From: an uncultured Gammaproteobacteria bacterium
Lineage (GTDB): Bacteria; Pseudomonadota; Gammaproteobacteria; Rariloculales; Rariloculaceae
Reading direction: 5' to 3'
Assembly (NCBI GenBank): GCA_946887385.1
Contig: CAMPKU010000028.1
Location: 1-25,397 of the forward strand
DNA: 25,397 nucleotides
Within the stretch, counting starts at the first letter, position 1, and each line of letters begins with the position of its first letter. Below the pieces are notes generated by a model. That model saw nothing but the letters and a program-made list of their open reading frames with translations. It searched no databases and was not told the origin of the DNA. This document shows, piece by piece, positions 7,270 through 14,353 of the stretch. Made by a program: the position numbers and the translations under genes.

Positions 7270-8430
7270 ATGAACGACGATCGGCTCCTTGAGATCTCTT
7301 CCACTCCCGCCGACTGGCAACACGCGCAGCGCGCGGGTGACATTCTGCGGTTCGCGCCGGTCGCGCCGCTTAGCACGGCGGGAGGCTGTTGCATCGTGGC
7401 GGCCTGCCTTTGGCCCGTGTTGCCGCAGATGTGGCTATCGGCGTGGCTCGGTGCCGGGTTGTTCGTCGCGCTGGCGCAGTGGCAGTCGCAGCGCTTCATC
7501 GGCGGTGCGCCGGCGGGCGTCGACCGCCGCGGCTGGATCATCGCCAGCGCGCTGGCATCGGGCCTGTTCTGGGGTGCCACGAGTCTGGCGCTCAACCCCA
7601 CCGGCTCGATCGCTCATCAGCTGTTGTTCGCGTTCATTCTCGTAGTCATCACGACACTTTGGTTGCCGTTATTTGCGCTGACGCGTCTCGCTTTCGTGGC
7701 GTTTGCGGTGCCCGGCTTGCTGCCCATGGCGTTTGGTCTACTCGCATCCCCCGAACCCCCACAAACGACCATGGGCAGCCTCTTAATATTGTTGATCGGA
7801 GTATTCGCGGCCGTCGCGCATACGACGCGCCGCATTTTCTTCGCCGACGTGGCTACGCGCCGCGAGCTGTATCGCCAGGCGACGCAGGACAGCCTCGTCG
7901 GGCTCGCGAACCGCGCGGAGTTCCACCGCCGCGCGCAGACGCTCGAGATCATGGGCGATCGCCCTTACGCCATGCTGTTCCTCGACGTCGACCACTTCAA
8001 GGAAGTCAACGACACCGCCGGCCACGCAGCGGGCGACGAGCTGTTGTGCCGCATCGGCGCGGTGTTGAAGGACGCGGTGCGCAAGGAGGATCTAGCGGCG
8101 CGCCTCGGCGGCGACGAGTTCGCGATCCTGATGAAGGATTGCTCGGCGGCCGCCGCGGCCGAAGTGGCCGCGAACGTTTTGGAGCGGATCCGCGGCTTGG
8201 CGTTGACGTGCGGACCGCGCCGCCGGCGTATGTCTGCGAGTATCGGAATTGCGTGCAGCGCGGATCTGTGCGCGAGCCCTGCGAAGCTGCTCGAAGCCGC
8301 GGACCAGGCGTGCTACGCCGCGAAGCGCGGCGGACGCAACCGTGTCGAGATCGCCACCGGCTTGCATGAGCCGCCTTCGCGGTCCGCGGGCCGTGCGCAC
8401 TTCGCAATCGTCAGCGACGTGCCGGCCTAG
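7270..8430 (+). CDS. Membrane-bound diguanylate cyclase (GGDEF)
   Basis: This 386-residue protein makes cyclic di-GMP from two GTP. ATG 7270 was chosen for the strong GAGGT at 7258-7263 region; in-frame ATGs at 7195 and 7147 would add a short hydrophobic N-terminus. Residues about 36-185 contain five or six hydrophobic segments (36-56, 58-72, 88-106, 116-135, 138-158, 168-185), a membrane sensor region of no recognised named type. The GGDEF domain covers about 203-370 with an intact GGDEF at 280-284 and metal/GTP-binding features (FLDVDHFKEVND). RKED at 271-274, five residues before GGDEF, is the product-inhibition I-site. The enzyme should therefore be active and feedback-inhibited. No EAL domain follows. 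A small gene begins 10 nt after its stop. Confidence 0.94.
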   Translation: MNDDRLLEISSTPADWQHAQRAGDILRFAPVAPLSTAGGCCIVAACLWPVLPQMWLSAWLGAGLFVALAQWQSQRFIGGAPAGVDRRGWIIASALASGLFWGATSLALNPTGSIAHQLLFAFILVVITTLWLPLFALTRLAFVAFAVPGLLPMAFGLLASPEPPQTTMGSLLILLIGVFAAVAHTTRRIFFADVATRRELYRQATQDSLVGLANRAEFHRRAQTLEIMGDRPYAMLFLDVDHFKEVNDTAGHAAGDELLCRIGAVLKDAVRKEDLAARLGGDEFAILMKDCSAAAAAEVAANVLERIRGLALTCGPRRRRMSASIGIACSADLCASPAKLLEAADQACYAAKRGGRNRVEIATGLHEPPSRSAGRAHFAIVSDVPA

Positions 8431-8440
8431 CGGAGGAACG

Positions 8441-8728
8441 ATGCGGGACGAACGCGACATCGCGGCCGAGCTGCGCGACAGCGGCGGGCGCCTCTGGTCC
8501 TCGGTGGAGTGCGACATGACACGCGATCGCGTCGTGGTCTACGCGCGGCTCTGCACACACCCTCGGATCGACATTCAGGTTGCGCTGGCTGAATCCGAGC
8601 GCGTTCTGAAGACGGTGCTCGAGCGGCGCCTCGAAGGCGGCGGCTGGATGGCCGCGGTGCAGTGGAGCGAGCGGCTCTGCAAGACCTTCATTCCCCACGA
8701 CGGCCCAGAAACGGCCGCGGAATCCTAG
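8441..8728 (+). CDS. Small protein of unknown function downstream of diguanylate cyclase
   Basis: This 95-residue protein starts at ATG 8441, directly preceded by GGAGGA (8432-8437). It begins only 10 nt after the diguanylate cyclase stop, so the two are almost certainly co-transcribed. It is soluble, with no signal peptide. It shows a mixed alpha/beta pattern: MRDERDIAAELRDS, beta-like VVVYARL, a helix SERVLKTVLERRLEGG, and WMAAVQWSERLCKTF. Two Cys (24 and 38) lie in the middle and one near the end. I do not recognise the family. It could modulate the cyclase or be an effector, but that is only positional inference. Its stop overlaps that of the convergent flavoprotein gene by the shared bases CTAG. 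Confidence 0.75.
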   Translation: MRDERDIAAELRDSGGRLWSSVECDMTRDRVVVYARLCTHPRIDIQVALAESERVLKTVLERRLEGGGWMAAVQWSERLCKTFIPHDGPETAAES

Positions 8729-10017
8729 CCGCGCGCCACTCTTAGCGGCGGGGCAGTGCTGCGAAGGTGCGCCACGAGGTGCGCGCACAGATCGCGCACG
8801 TCGTCCTCGGCGCCGTGCATGTAGCTCGACTTTCGCCGCCGCATGAAATTGAGGCCGAGCGTGTAGAGCCCCGGTGCCGCCACGACGCCGCCGTCGTGCC
8901 GCAGCCGGCCCTTGCGGTCGAGCACCGGCACGTGCAGCCAGGAGTAATCGGGCCGAAAGCCCGTCGCCCAGATCACCGTGGCGATCGGCTCTTTGTCGAG
9001 ATCGATTCGGAGCCGCGGCGCCGAGTCGACGCGCGTTGGAGCCAGTCGCTCGGGCGCGGCCACCACGTCGTCGACGCGCCGCTCGGTGGCCCATCGATCG
9101 AAGCGCTCGAGCAGCCGCCCGAGCTTCAGGTCCGCCATCGCGCAGTGATTGTGCAGTGCCCCCGAGAACTGAAGGCGGCTGCCGTCGATGCCGACGAGGC
9201 GTCCAACCATCTCGACTCCCTGCTCGACGAGCGCATTGAGATCGAGTGTGCGCCGCTCGGGCGAGCCGACGAGCTGCGGCGACGGCACGCGGCGCGCGCG
9301 CATCACGTCGTCCACCTCGTCGTAACGCTCATCGAGAACGCCCACGGCCTCGAGCCACCACTGGATGTCGCGGCCGCGGTAACAGCGCGGCATGCGGATG
9401 TGCTCGCCGACGGCGAGCGTCACGGGCCGGCCCGAGCGGCGGAGCTCATCGGCAAGCTGAAGCCCCGTGGCCGAGGCGCCGACGACGAGCACGCGCCCGG
9501 CGTCGAGTCCCGCGGGGTTGCGGTACTCCTTCGCCATGAGCGAGCGCACGCCGTGCGGCAGCCGTGCGGCGAGCTCGGGCACGATGGGCACGCCATGGGC
9601 ACCGTGGGCGAGCACGACGGCACGGCAGCGCCAGGCCGCGCGGTCGGTTTCGACGACGTAGCCGTTGCCGTGCTCGCGCACGGCGGTCACCGTAGTGCCG
9701 GTGCGCACAGGCGCTCCCACGCGCTTCGCATAGCCGTCGATGAAGTCGACGACCTCGGCGGCGCTCATGTAACCGTCGGGATCGGGTCCCGCGTACCGGT
9801 GGCCCGGCAACCGGCTTTGCCAGTTCGGCGTGAGCAGCCGCAGCGAGTCCCAGCGCTCGTGCCGCCACGCGCTCGCAACCTCGTCGCGCTCGAGCACGAC
9901 GTGTTCCACGCCGTGCTCCGCGAGCACGTGGCTCATGGCGAGACCGGAATGGCCCGCGCCGACGACGACGGCGTCGACGGTTCCGGCTGCGCTGCGAATG
10001 CGCTGCGGCGCGGGCAT
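8725..10017 (-). CDS. CzcO-like FAD/NAD(P)-binding monooxygenase-type flavoprotein
   Basis: This 430-residue protein is a flavoprotein oxidoreductase. An N-terminal FAD Rossmann motif (VVVGAGHSG at 17-25) and a second dinucleotide motif (VLVVGASATG at 176-185, for NADPH) surround a substrate region beginning LRLLTPNW. The ATGF motif (about 370) before the C-terminal part is typical of flavin-containing monooxygenases and CzcO-type proteins. It is not a Baeyer-Villiger enzyme by any fingerprint I can see. The start ATG overlaps the stop of the upstream OsmC gene by one base (TGATG), implying translational coupling. Substrate unknown. Given its neighbours, oxidation of a small organic or sulfur compound is possible but unproven. 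Confidence 0.88.
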   Translation of the reverse strand: MPAPQRIRSAAGTVDAVVVGAGHSGLAMSHVLAEHGVEHVVLERDEVASAWRHERWDSLRLLTPNWQSRLPGHRYAGPDPDGYMSAAEVVDFIDGYAKRVGAPVRTGTTVTAVREHGNGYVVETDRAAWRCRAVVLAHGAHGVPIVPELAARLPHGVRSLMAKEYRNPAGLDAGRVLVVGASATGLQLADELRRSGRPVTLAVGEHIRMPRCYRGRDIQWWLEAVGVLDERYDEVDDVMRARRVPSPQLVGSPERRTLDLNALVEQGVEMVGRLVGIDGSRLQFSGALHNHCAMADLKLGRLLERFDRWATERRVDDVVAAPERLAPTRVDSAPRLRIDLDKEPIATVIWATGFRPDYSWLHVPVLDRKGRLRHDGGVVAAPGLYTLGLNFMRRRKSSYMHGAEDDVRDLCAHLVAHLRSTAPPLRVARG

Positions 10018-10577
10018 CACGCCACCTCGACTGCCACGGCGGTGGGATTCGTGACGATGTCGAACACCGCGGAGCGGCGCTGCGACTGTGCGACGAGCGC
10101 TGCGATCTCCTCGCGCGTAGCGTCGGCATCGATGCGGAACGTCACCTTGATGCCGTCGAAGCCGTTGCGTACCTCGCTGTCGATTCCAAGGATGCCCTGC
10201 ATGTCCATCCCGGCTTCCAGCGTGGCTTTGACTGAACGCAGCTGAATGTTGCGGTTCTGCGCGACACTGGCGATGCCGGCCGTGAGACATGACGCGAGCG
10301 CCACCAGCACGTACTCGACCGGGGTGGCGCCGTTGTCTTCGGCGGCGAATAGCTCCGGATGATCGGCGTCGTAGTGAAAGGTCTTGTTGCGCGATTGCTC
10401 CGTGCCCAGGCCGAAAAACCCTTGCACGGTACTGCGGCTGTGGGTGCCTCTCACCCAGTCGCAGGTGGCCCGCCACTTGAAGTGCGCCGCTTCGGGCGCC
10501 TCGGTCAGCGCGGCGCGAGCGCCGAGCAGGGCTTCCACGTTCACGCCGTTGTCCACTCTGATAGCTGTTGCGGTCAT
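10017..10577 (-). CDS. OsmC-family protein (single-Cys variant)
   Basis: This 186-residue protein starts at ATG 10577, chosen because GAGGAG lies 9 nt upstream. An in-frame ATG at 10613 is the alternative. OsmC/Ohr proteins are thiol peroxidases that reduce organic hydroperoxides with a Cys pair. Here the first active Cys is present (Cys97, in ALASCLTAGI), preceded by the conserved NGATPVEYVLVAL. The second Cys expected near residues 167-172 is replaced by RSAVFD, as in many OsmC-like proteins. Cys39 may or may not compensate. The protein may therefore act through another thiol or have a different role. It is the middle of a probable leftward operon with a tandem DUF4242 gene 93 nt upstream, and is coupled to the flavoprotein gene. 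Confidence 0.9.
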   Translation of the reverse strand: MTATAIRVDNGVNVEALLGARAALTEAPEAAHFKWRATCDWVRGTHSRSTVQGFFGLGTEQSRNKTFHYDADHPELFAAEDNGATPVEYVLVALASCLTAGIASVAQNRNIQLRSVKATLEAGMDMQGILGIDSEVRNGFDGIKVTFRIDADATREEIAALVAQSQRRSAVFDIVTNPTAVAVEVA

Positions 10578-10592
10578 TTGCGTAGCTCCTCG

Positions 10593-10603
10593 TTCGTAAC
10601 GAA
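10593..10603 (-). promoter_or_regulatory. Short palindrome upstream of the OsmC-like gene
   Basis: TTCGT and ACGAA flank a single A, giving an 11-bp palindrome. It sits 16-26 nt upstream of the OsmC start, just ahead of GAGGAG. It could be an operator or a small mRNA structure. The 93-nt gap to the DUF4242 stop leaves room for a separate promoter, but I see no convincing -35/-10 pair. Confidence 0.25.
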
Positions 10604-10670
10604 ACGCCGCCACGATGAGCTTCGTCCGTGTGACCGAGCGTGGAACTCTCCGTGGAATTTCGAGCGGGGG

Positions 10671-11189
10671 CTAAAAGGGGGTGATGGGGGAGCCGGGCCA
10701 GAGGGTGTCGACTGGCATGGCGGCTTCGCGCTGGGCTTGGCGCACGGCTTCGGCGTCGGGGGCTTGGTAGAAGCAGAGCATGCGCTTGCGGTCGAGCGAC
10801 AAGAACGAGTGCGTGTGGGTGATGCGGTGCATCTGAAGGCACCAGGCGCTGGCGTGCGCTTGCGCCGCAACGTCCTCGAACTGCACGGGGGCGGGAAACG
10901 ACCGCTCGACGACCACGCTCGGCGCCGCGGGGGTGGGCGCCGGGTGCACGGTGCCGGCCCAGAAACGCGACAGGTCGATGTCGGGGTGGCGCAGCGCGAG
11001 CCGCGCCGACTCCATGTCGGGGGCGGAGAACCAGCAAATCATGGCGCGGCCATCGCGACCGAGGAAACTGCTGTGCCACCGAACGCGGTGCAGGTCGAAG
11101 CACCAGGCGCTCTCCCGCGCGCCGCTCAGCACCGCTTCGCGGGTGAGCGGCTCGTCGAACGTGCGTTCGAGAAATACGTTCGTCGTCAC
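10671..11189 (-). CDS. Tandem DUF4242-family protein
   Basis: This 172-residue protein starts at GTG 11189, which overlaps the stop of the upstream regulator gene by 4 nt (GTGA). GAGGTG is 8-9 nt upstream, so the start is well supported. It consists of two copies of the same about 65-residue domain at residues 5-68 and 92-153. Each has FLERTF or VVERSF, then SAWC, a Leu/Met-His-Arg motif, a beta pair and an ICWF or LCFY strand. Paired residues are Cys30/Cys117, His34/His121 and Cys52/Cys139. The family is a ferredoxin-like fold annotated DUF4242 and sometimes called nickel-binding. Metal binding here is inference from conserved Cys/His. It is coupled to a BTAD regulator and may be a signal receptor or an enzyme of the locus. 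Confidence 0.82.
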   Translation of the reverse strand: MTTNVFLERTFDEPLTREAVLSGARESAWCFDLHRVRWHSSFLGRDGRAMICWFSAPDMESARLALRHPDIDLSRFWAGTVHPAPTPAAPSVVVERSFPAPVQFEDVAAQAHASAWCLQMHRITHTHSFLSLDRKRMLCFYQAPDAEAVRQAQREAAMPVDTLWPGSPITPF

Positions 11190-14100
11190 CCCGGCACCTC
11201 GGCCCATTCGGCGGTTGCTGCGAAGATCCGATCCCGCGCCCATTGCGCGACGGGCGCGTGCTCGAGCGACTTGAGCGCGGCCACGTGCTTCGCATAACCC
11301 GCCGTATCGGCGATGGCCTTGCGGGCGCGCGCCAGCGCCGCGTGCGCCAGCAAAATCTCCGTGGCTCGGTCGAGCAACTCCGCGTAGCCGAGCGCTTCGG
11401 TGGCGCGCGCGATTGCTGCGTCGGGCCGGCCGCGGTCCACGTCGAGCAGCGCGGCGCGCGTGAGCGTATAGGCCAGCCGATGCTTGGCATCTGCCGCCCG
11501 GAGTGCGCCGAGCGCAAGGTCGAGCGGCGCGGGGTCGTCGGAGCTGGCGTAGTGGCACAGTGCGTCGAGCGCGTGAGCGAACGGCCGCTCGCTGCCCTCG
11601 CGCAGCTTGTCGCCGAGCTCCACGAGCGTCTTGCAGTGACTGCGCGCCGCGTCCAGGCGGCCGCGTTCGAAATCGATCATCGCCAAGTACTCGTTCGCTT
11701 GGAACTCATCGAGCCGATCGCCGCGAGCTCGTGCGAGCGTGCGCGCCTCCTTGAACAGCTCCACGGACTCGTCGAGCTTGTTCTCGTGAAAGCGCAGCAT
11801 GCCGAGCGCCGCCGGGATGGCGTTGTGTCTCATGCCTTTTCGCGCCGCAAGCGCCTGCGCCTCCATGAGCATCGCGTCGGCGTGCGGCAGGTCGCGCTCG
11901 AGCATGACGAGGCAGCGTGCGGCCTCGGCGATACCGACGATGTGCTCCTCGTCGCCGCCGCTGCGCGCCACGCGCTCCGATTGCAGGATTTCCTCACGCG
12001 CGTTGGCGAAGCGGCCGTGCATCCAATGCACGTAGCTCGCCATGAAATAGCCCCGGCGAGCGTGCGACAAAGCGCCGTGGTCCAGCGCCTGCTCGGCGAG
12101 CGCGGCGTACTCGCGCGCGGCAGCCTCCCAGTCTGCGACGGGCGCGGCCGTGTGCATCACCTCGCGCAGCTCCAGCGTGAGACAGACGCGCTCGGCTGCG
12201 CCGGGCAATTGCTCCACCCATTGCAGCCCTTTGCCGGCGAGGGCGAGCGCCTCGTCGTTGGCAAAGAACCGCAGACACAGGCGCCCGGCCGACACCATCG
12301 CGCGGGCCGCGAGCGCCGGATCGCCGCTCTGCGCGGCGTGGTGCGCTAAATCGGCTGCGCGCTCGGGCTCGACCACGCTGTCTTGCTCGAGCAGCTCCGC
12401 GACGCGGCGGTGCATCGTGCGCCGGCGCGCGGGCGACAGCCCCTCGTAGATGCAGCGCGCGATCAAGTCGTGCGAGAAGCGCAAGCCGCGTTCGGCGGGT
12501 TGCAGCATCGAGTGCCGTGCTGCGGTCTCGAGCGCTTCGCCTACGGCGTTCCAATCGAGCCCCGTGAGCCGCGCCAGCGACGCGGCGTCGATGCGCGGTG
12601 CGAGCACGGCGGCCCAGCGCAGCACCTCGCCGCCGTCGGCATCGAAGCCTGCAAGACGCTCCTGAAGAACCTCGCGCAGCGATTGACCGCTTTCGCCGGC
12701 CTCTTCGGCGCGCGCCAGCTCGATGGCAAGCAGCGGGTTGCCGCCGCACTCCTTGCACAAGCGCGCGGCGTCGACGGCCGGCGCGCGCGCGCCGATGATC
12801 TCGCGCACGGCGTCCTCGCCGAGCGCCTCGAGATCGAGCTCCTCGAGCAACCCTGCTTGGCGCAAGTCGCGCAGCGCGCGCATCACGGGCGTGTTGTCGC
12901 GCAACTCGTCGCGCCGCGATGCGAGCAATGCCAGCACCGGCAGGTCGGCGCTCGTGCGCACCACGTAATGCAACGCCGCCGCGCTCGACTCGTCGCTCCA
13001 TTGCAGGTCGTCGAACGCGAGCACGGCAGGTTGCGCCCCGGCGCGCTCGGCGATCGCTTCGCCGATGCGCTCGAAGAGCCGGGTGCGGCTCGAGCCCGAG
13101 CCGTCGCCGGGTGCGAACACGGCCGTGGCGGCACTCGGCGACAGCTTGCGCAATGCATCGACGAATAGCGCGAACGGCCGAATCGATTCGGCCTCGTAAG
13201 CGGCGGCCTCGAGCACCACGGCGCCCGAAGCGCGCGCGAGCGCCCCGGCGGCCTCGAGCAAGCGGCTCTTGCCGATGCCGGGCTCGCCGCGCAGCAGCAC
13301 GGCCCGGCAGCGGCGCTGCGCGAAGCACTCCGTGATGAGCTGGCGCAGCCGCTCGAGCTCCGCATCGCGCCCCACGAGCTTAGACTCGGCCGCACCGGCC
13401 GTTCGCGTGCGCTCGAGCGCCAACACTTGAGCGGGCGGCGGCGTGGAATGAAGCGGCTGCGGCGGTGCGCCGCGGGTTGCGGCGCCCGGTTCGCCGCGCC
13501 AGGCGCGAAACAGCAAACCCGTCGGCGTAGCGCCGGCCTCCTTCAACAGCCGCGACCCGAGCTCGTACTGCTGCTCGGCCTGGTCCGGCCGGCCGAGCGT
13601 CATCAGCAGCCGAATGAGCGCCGCGCGCGCCGGCTCGTCGTAGGGCGCAATGCGCACGCGTGTGCGCGCGTGCTCGAGCGCGCGTTGCGGATCGCCGGCC
13701 AGCCGCTCGAGCAGCGCGTTCAAGAGGCGAAGCTGATTCGCCGTGGCTCGCTCGCGCTCGCCGATGTGCCACGCGGAATAATCGTGGAACGTAGGCAGCT
13801 CGAGGCCCTCGAGCGGCGTTTCGCAGTAGCGCGCGGCGGCGGCTTCGAGCGCCTCGAGCGGGATGCCGGCGAGATCTGCTTGCACGAGCGACGCCAAGCC
13901 TGCCACGTCGACGTCCGCCCCGGCGGCGTCGAAACGCACGGTGAGCCGGTCCGCGACGATGCGCTCGCAGGTCTCGTCGTCGACGAGCCGGCGCAGCTTC
14001 GACAAGCTCCAGCGCAGCGAGCCGCGCGGATCGTCGGGAATCTCCCAGAGCAGCTCGCATAGATGCTCGCGGCGGAACGAGCGGCCCGTAAGCGCGAGAT

Positions 14101-14203
14101 ACGCCAGCAACGCGCGTGTCTTGCGCGACGGCGGCAGCGGCAGCGGTTCGCCGTGGCGGGCGATCGTGAGATCGCCGAGAAACTTGAGCTTCAAGGCCGC
14201 CAT
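11186..14203 (-). CDS. Large transcriptional regulator: winged helix-BTAD-ATPase-TPR
   Basis: This 1005-residue protein starts at ATG 14203. Residues 1-95 form an OmpR-type winged helix (LKLKFLGDLTIARHGEPLPL, then RKTRALLAYLAL). A bacterial transcriptional activation domain follows at about 97-240. An AAA/STAND-type ATPase module begins at about 275 (LVGRDAELERL) with Walker A GEPGIGKS at 306-313 and Walker B VLAFDD at 394-399. The C-terminal half is helical and TPR-like. This is the AfsR/SARP-like regulator plan, also resembling MalT-type STAND regulators, but DNA binding is N-terminal here. Such proteins usually activate genes after ligand- and ATP-dependent oligomerisation. It is divergent from the cysteine synthase gene, with phased repeats between, and its stop is coupled to the DUF4242 gene. 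An open frame in the same phase continues upstream, but it is antisense to the neighbour. Confidence 0.92.
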   Translation of the reverse strand: MAALKLKFLGDLTIARHGEPLPLPPSRKTRALLAYLALTGRSFRREHLCELLWEIPDDPRGSLRWSLSKLRRLVDDETCERIVADRLTVRFDAAGADVDVAGLASLVQADLAGIPLEALEAAAARYCETPLEGLELPTFHDYSAWHIGERERATANQLRLLNALLERLAGDPQRALEHARTRVRIAPYDEPARAALIRLLMTLGRPDQAEQQYELGSRLLKEAGATPTGLLFRAWRGEPGAATRGAPPQPLHSTPPPAQVLALERTRTAGAAESKLVGRDAELERLRQLITECFAQRRCRAVLLRGEPGIGKSRLLEAAGALARASGAVVLEAAAYEAESIRPFALFVDALRKLSPSAATAVFAPGDGSGSSRTRLFERIGEAIAERAGAQPAVLAFDDLQWSDESSAAALHYVVRTSADLPVLALLASRRDELRDNTPVMRALRDLRQAGLLEELDLEALGEDAVREIIGARAPAVDAARLCKECGGNPLLAIELARAEEAGESGQSLREVLQERLAGFDADGGEVLRWAAVLAPRIDAASLARLTGLDWNAVGEALETAARHSMLQPAERGLRFSHDLIARCIYEGLSPARRRTMHRRVAELLEQDSVVEPERAADLAHHAAQSGDPALAARAMVSAGRLCLRFFANDEALALAGKGLQWVEQLPGAAERVCLTLELREVMHTAAPVADWEAAAREYAALAEQALDHGALSHARRGYFMASYVHWMHGRFANAREEILQSERVARSGGDEEHIVGIAEAARCLVMLERDLPHADAMLMEAQALAARKGMRHNAIPAALGMLRFHENKLDESVELFKEARTLARARGDRLDEFQANEYLAMIDFERGRLDAARSHCKTLVELGDKLREGSERPFAHALDALCHYASSDDPAPLDLALGALRAADAKHRLAYTLTRAALLDVDRGRPDAAIARATEALGYAELLDRATEILLAHAALARARKAIADTAGYAKHVAALKSLEHAPVAQWARDRIFAATAEWAEVPG

Positions 14204-14254
14204 CGCGCGGATTGTAGTTCCGGCCCGCGGCCCGGGCCATGGCGCGCGTGGCTT

Positions 14255-14305
14255 CCACGAAGGCAGTCCGCAAAAACCACGCTCGCTCCCACGGGCACTG
14301 CCACG
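14255..14305. promoter_or_regulatory. Phased CCACG direct repeats in divergent promoter region (candidate regulator sites)
   Basis: The 150-nt region between the regulator and the cysteine synthase gene holds four direct copies of CCACG starting at 14255, 14277, 14289 and 14301. Spacings are 22, 12 and 12 nt, close to whole helical turns. The last two read CCACGG. SARP-type regulators are known to bind direct repeats on one helical face. The region also holds CGTGG-CTT-CCACG (14247-14259) and GGCCCG/CGGGCC (14222-14238). No clear -35/-10 was seen. Binding by the adjacent regulator is inference. Confidence 0.4.
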
Positions 14306-14353
14306 GTGAGCGCGGAGGCTGTGCCCCCAGACGATGGCCGCAAGGAGAAGCCC

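Noticed and set aside
8767..10245. A 492-codon open frame on the plus strand opposite the flavoprotein and OsmC genes
   Set aside because: It shows His/Arg/Ala-biased shadow composition and no motif, while the opposite strand has intact Rossmann and OsmC signatures.
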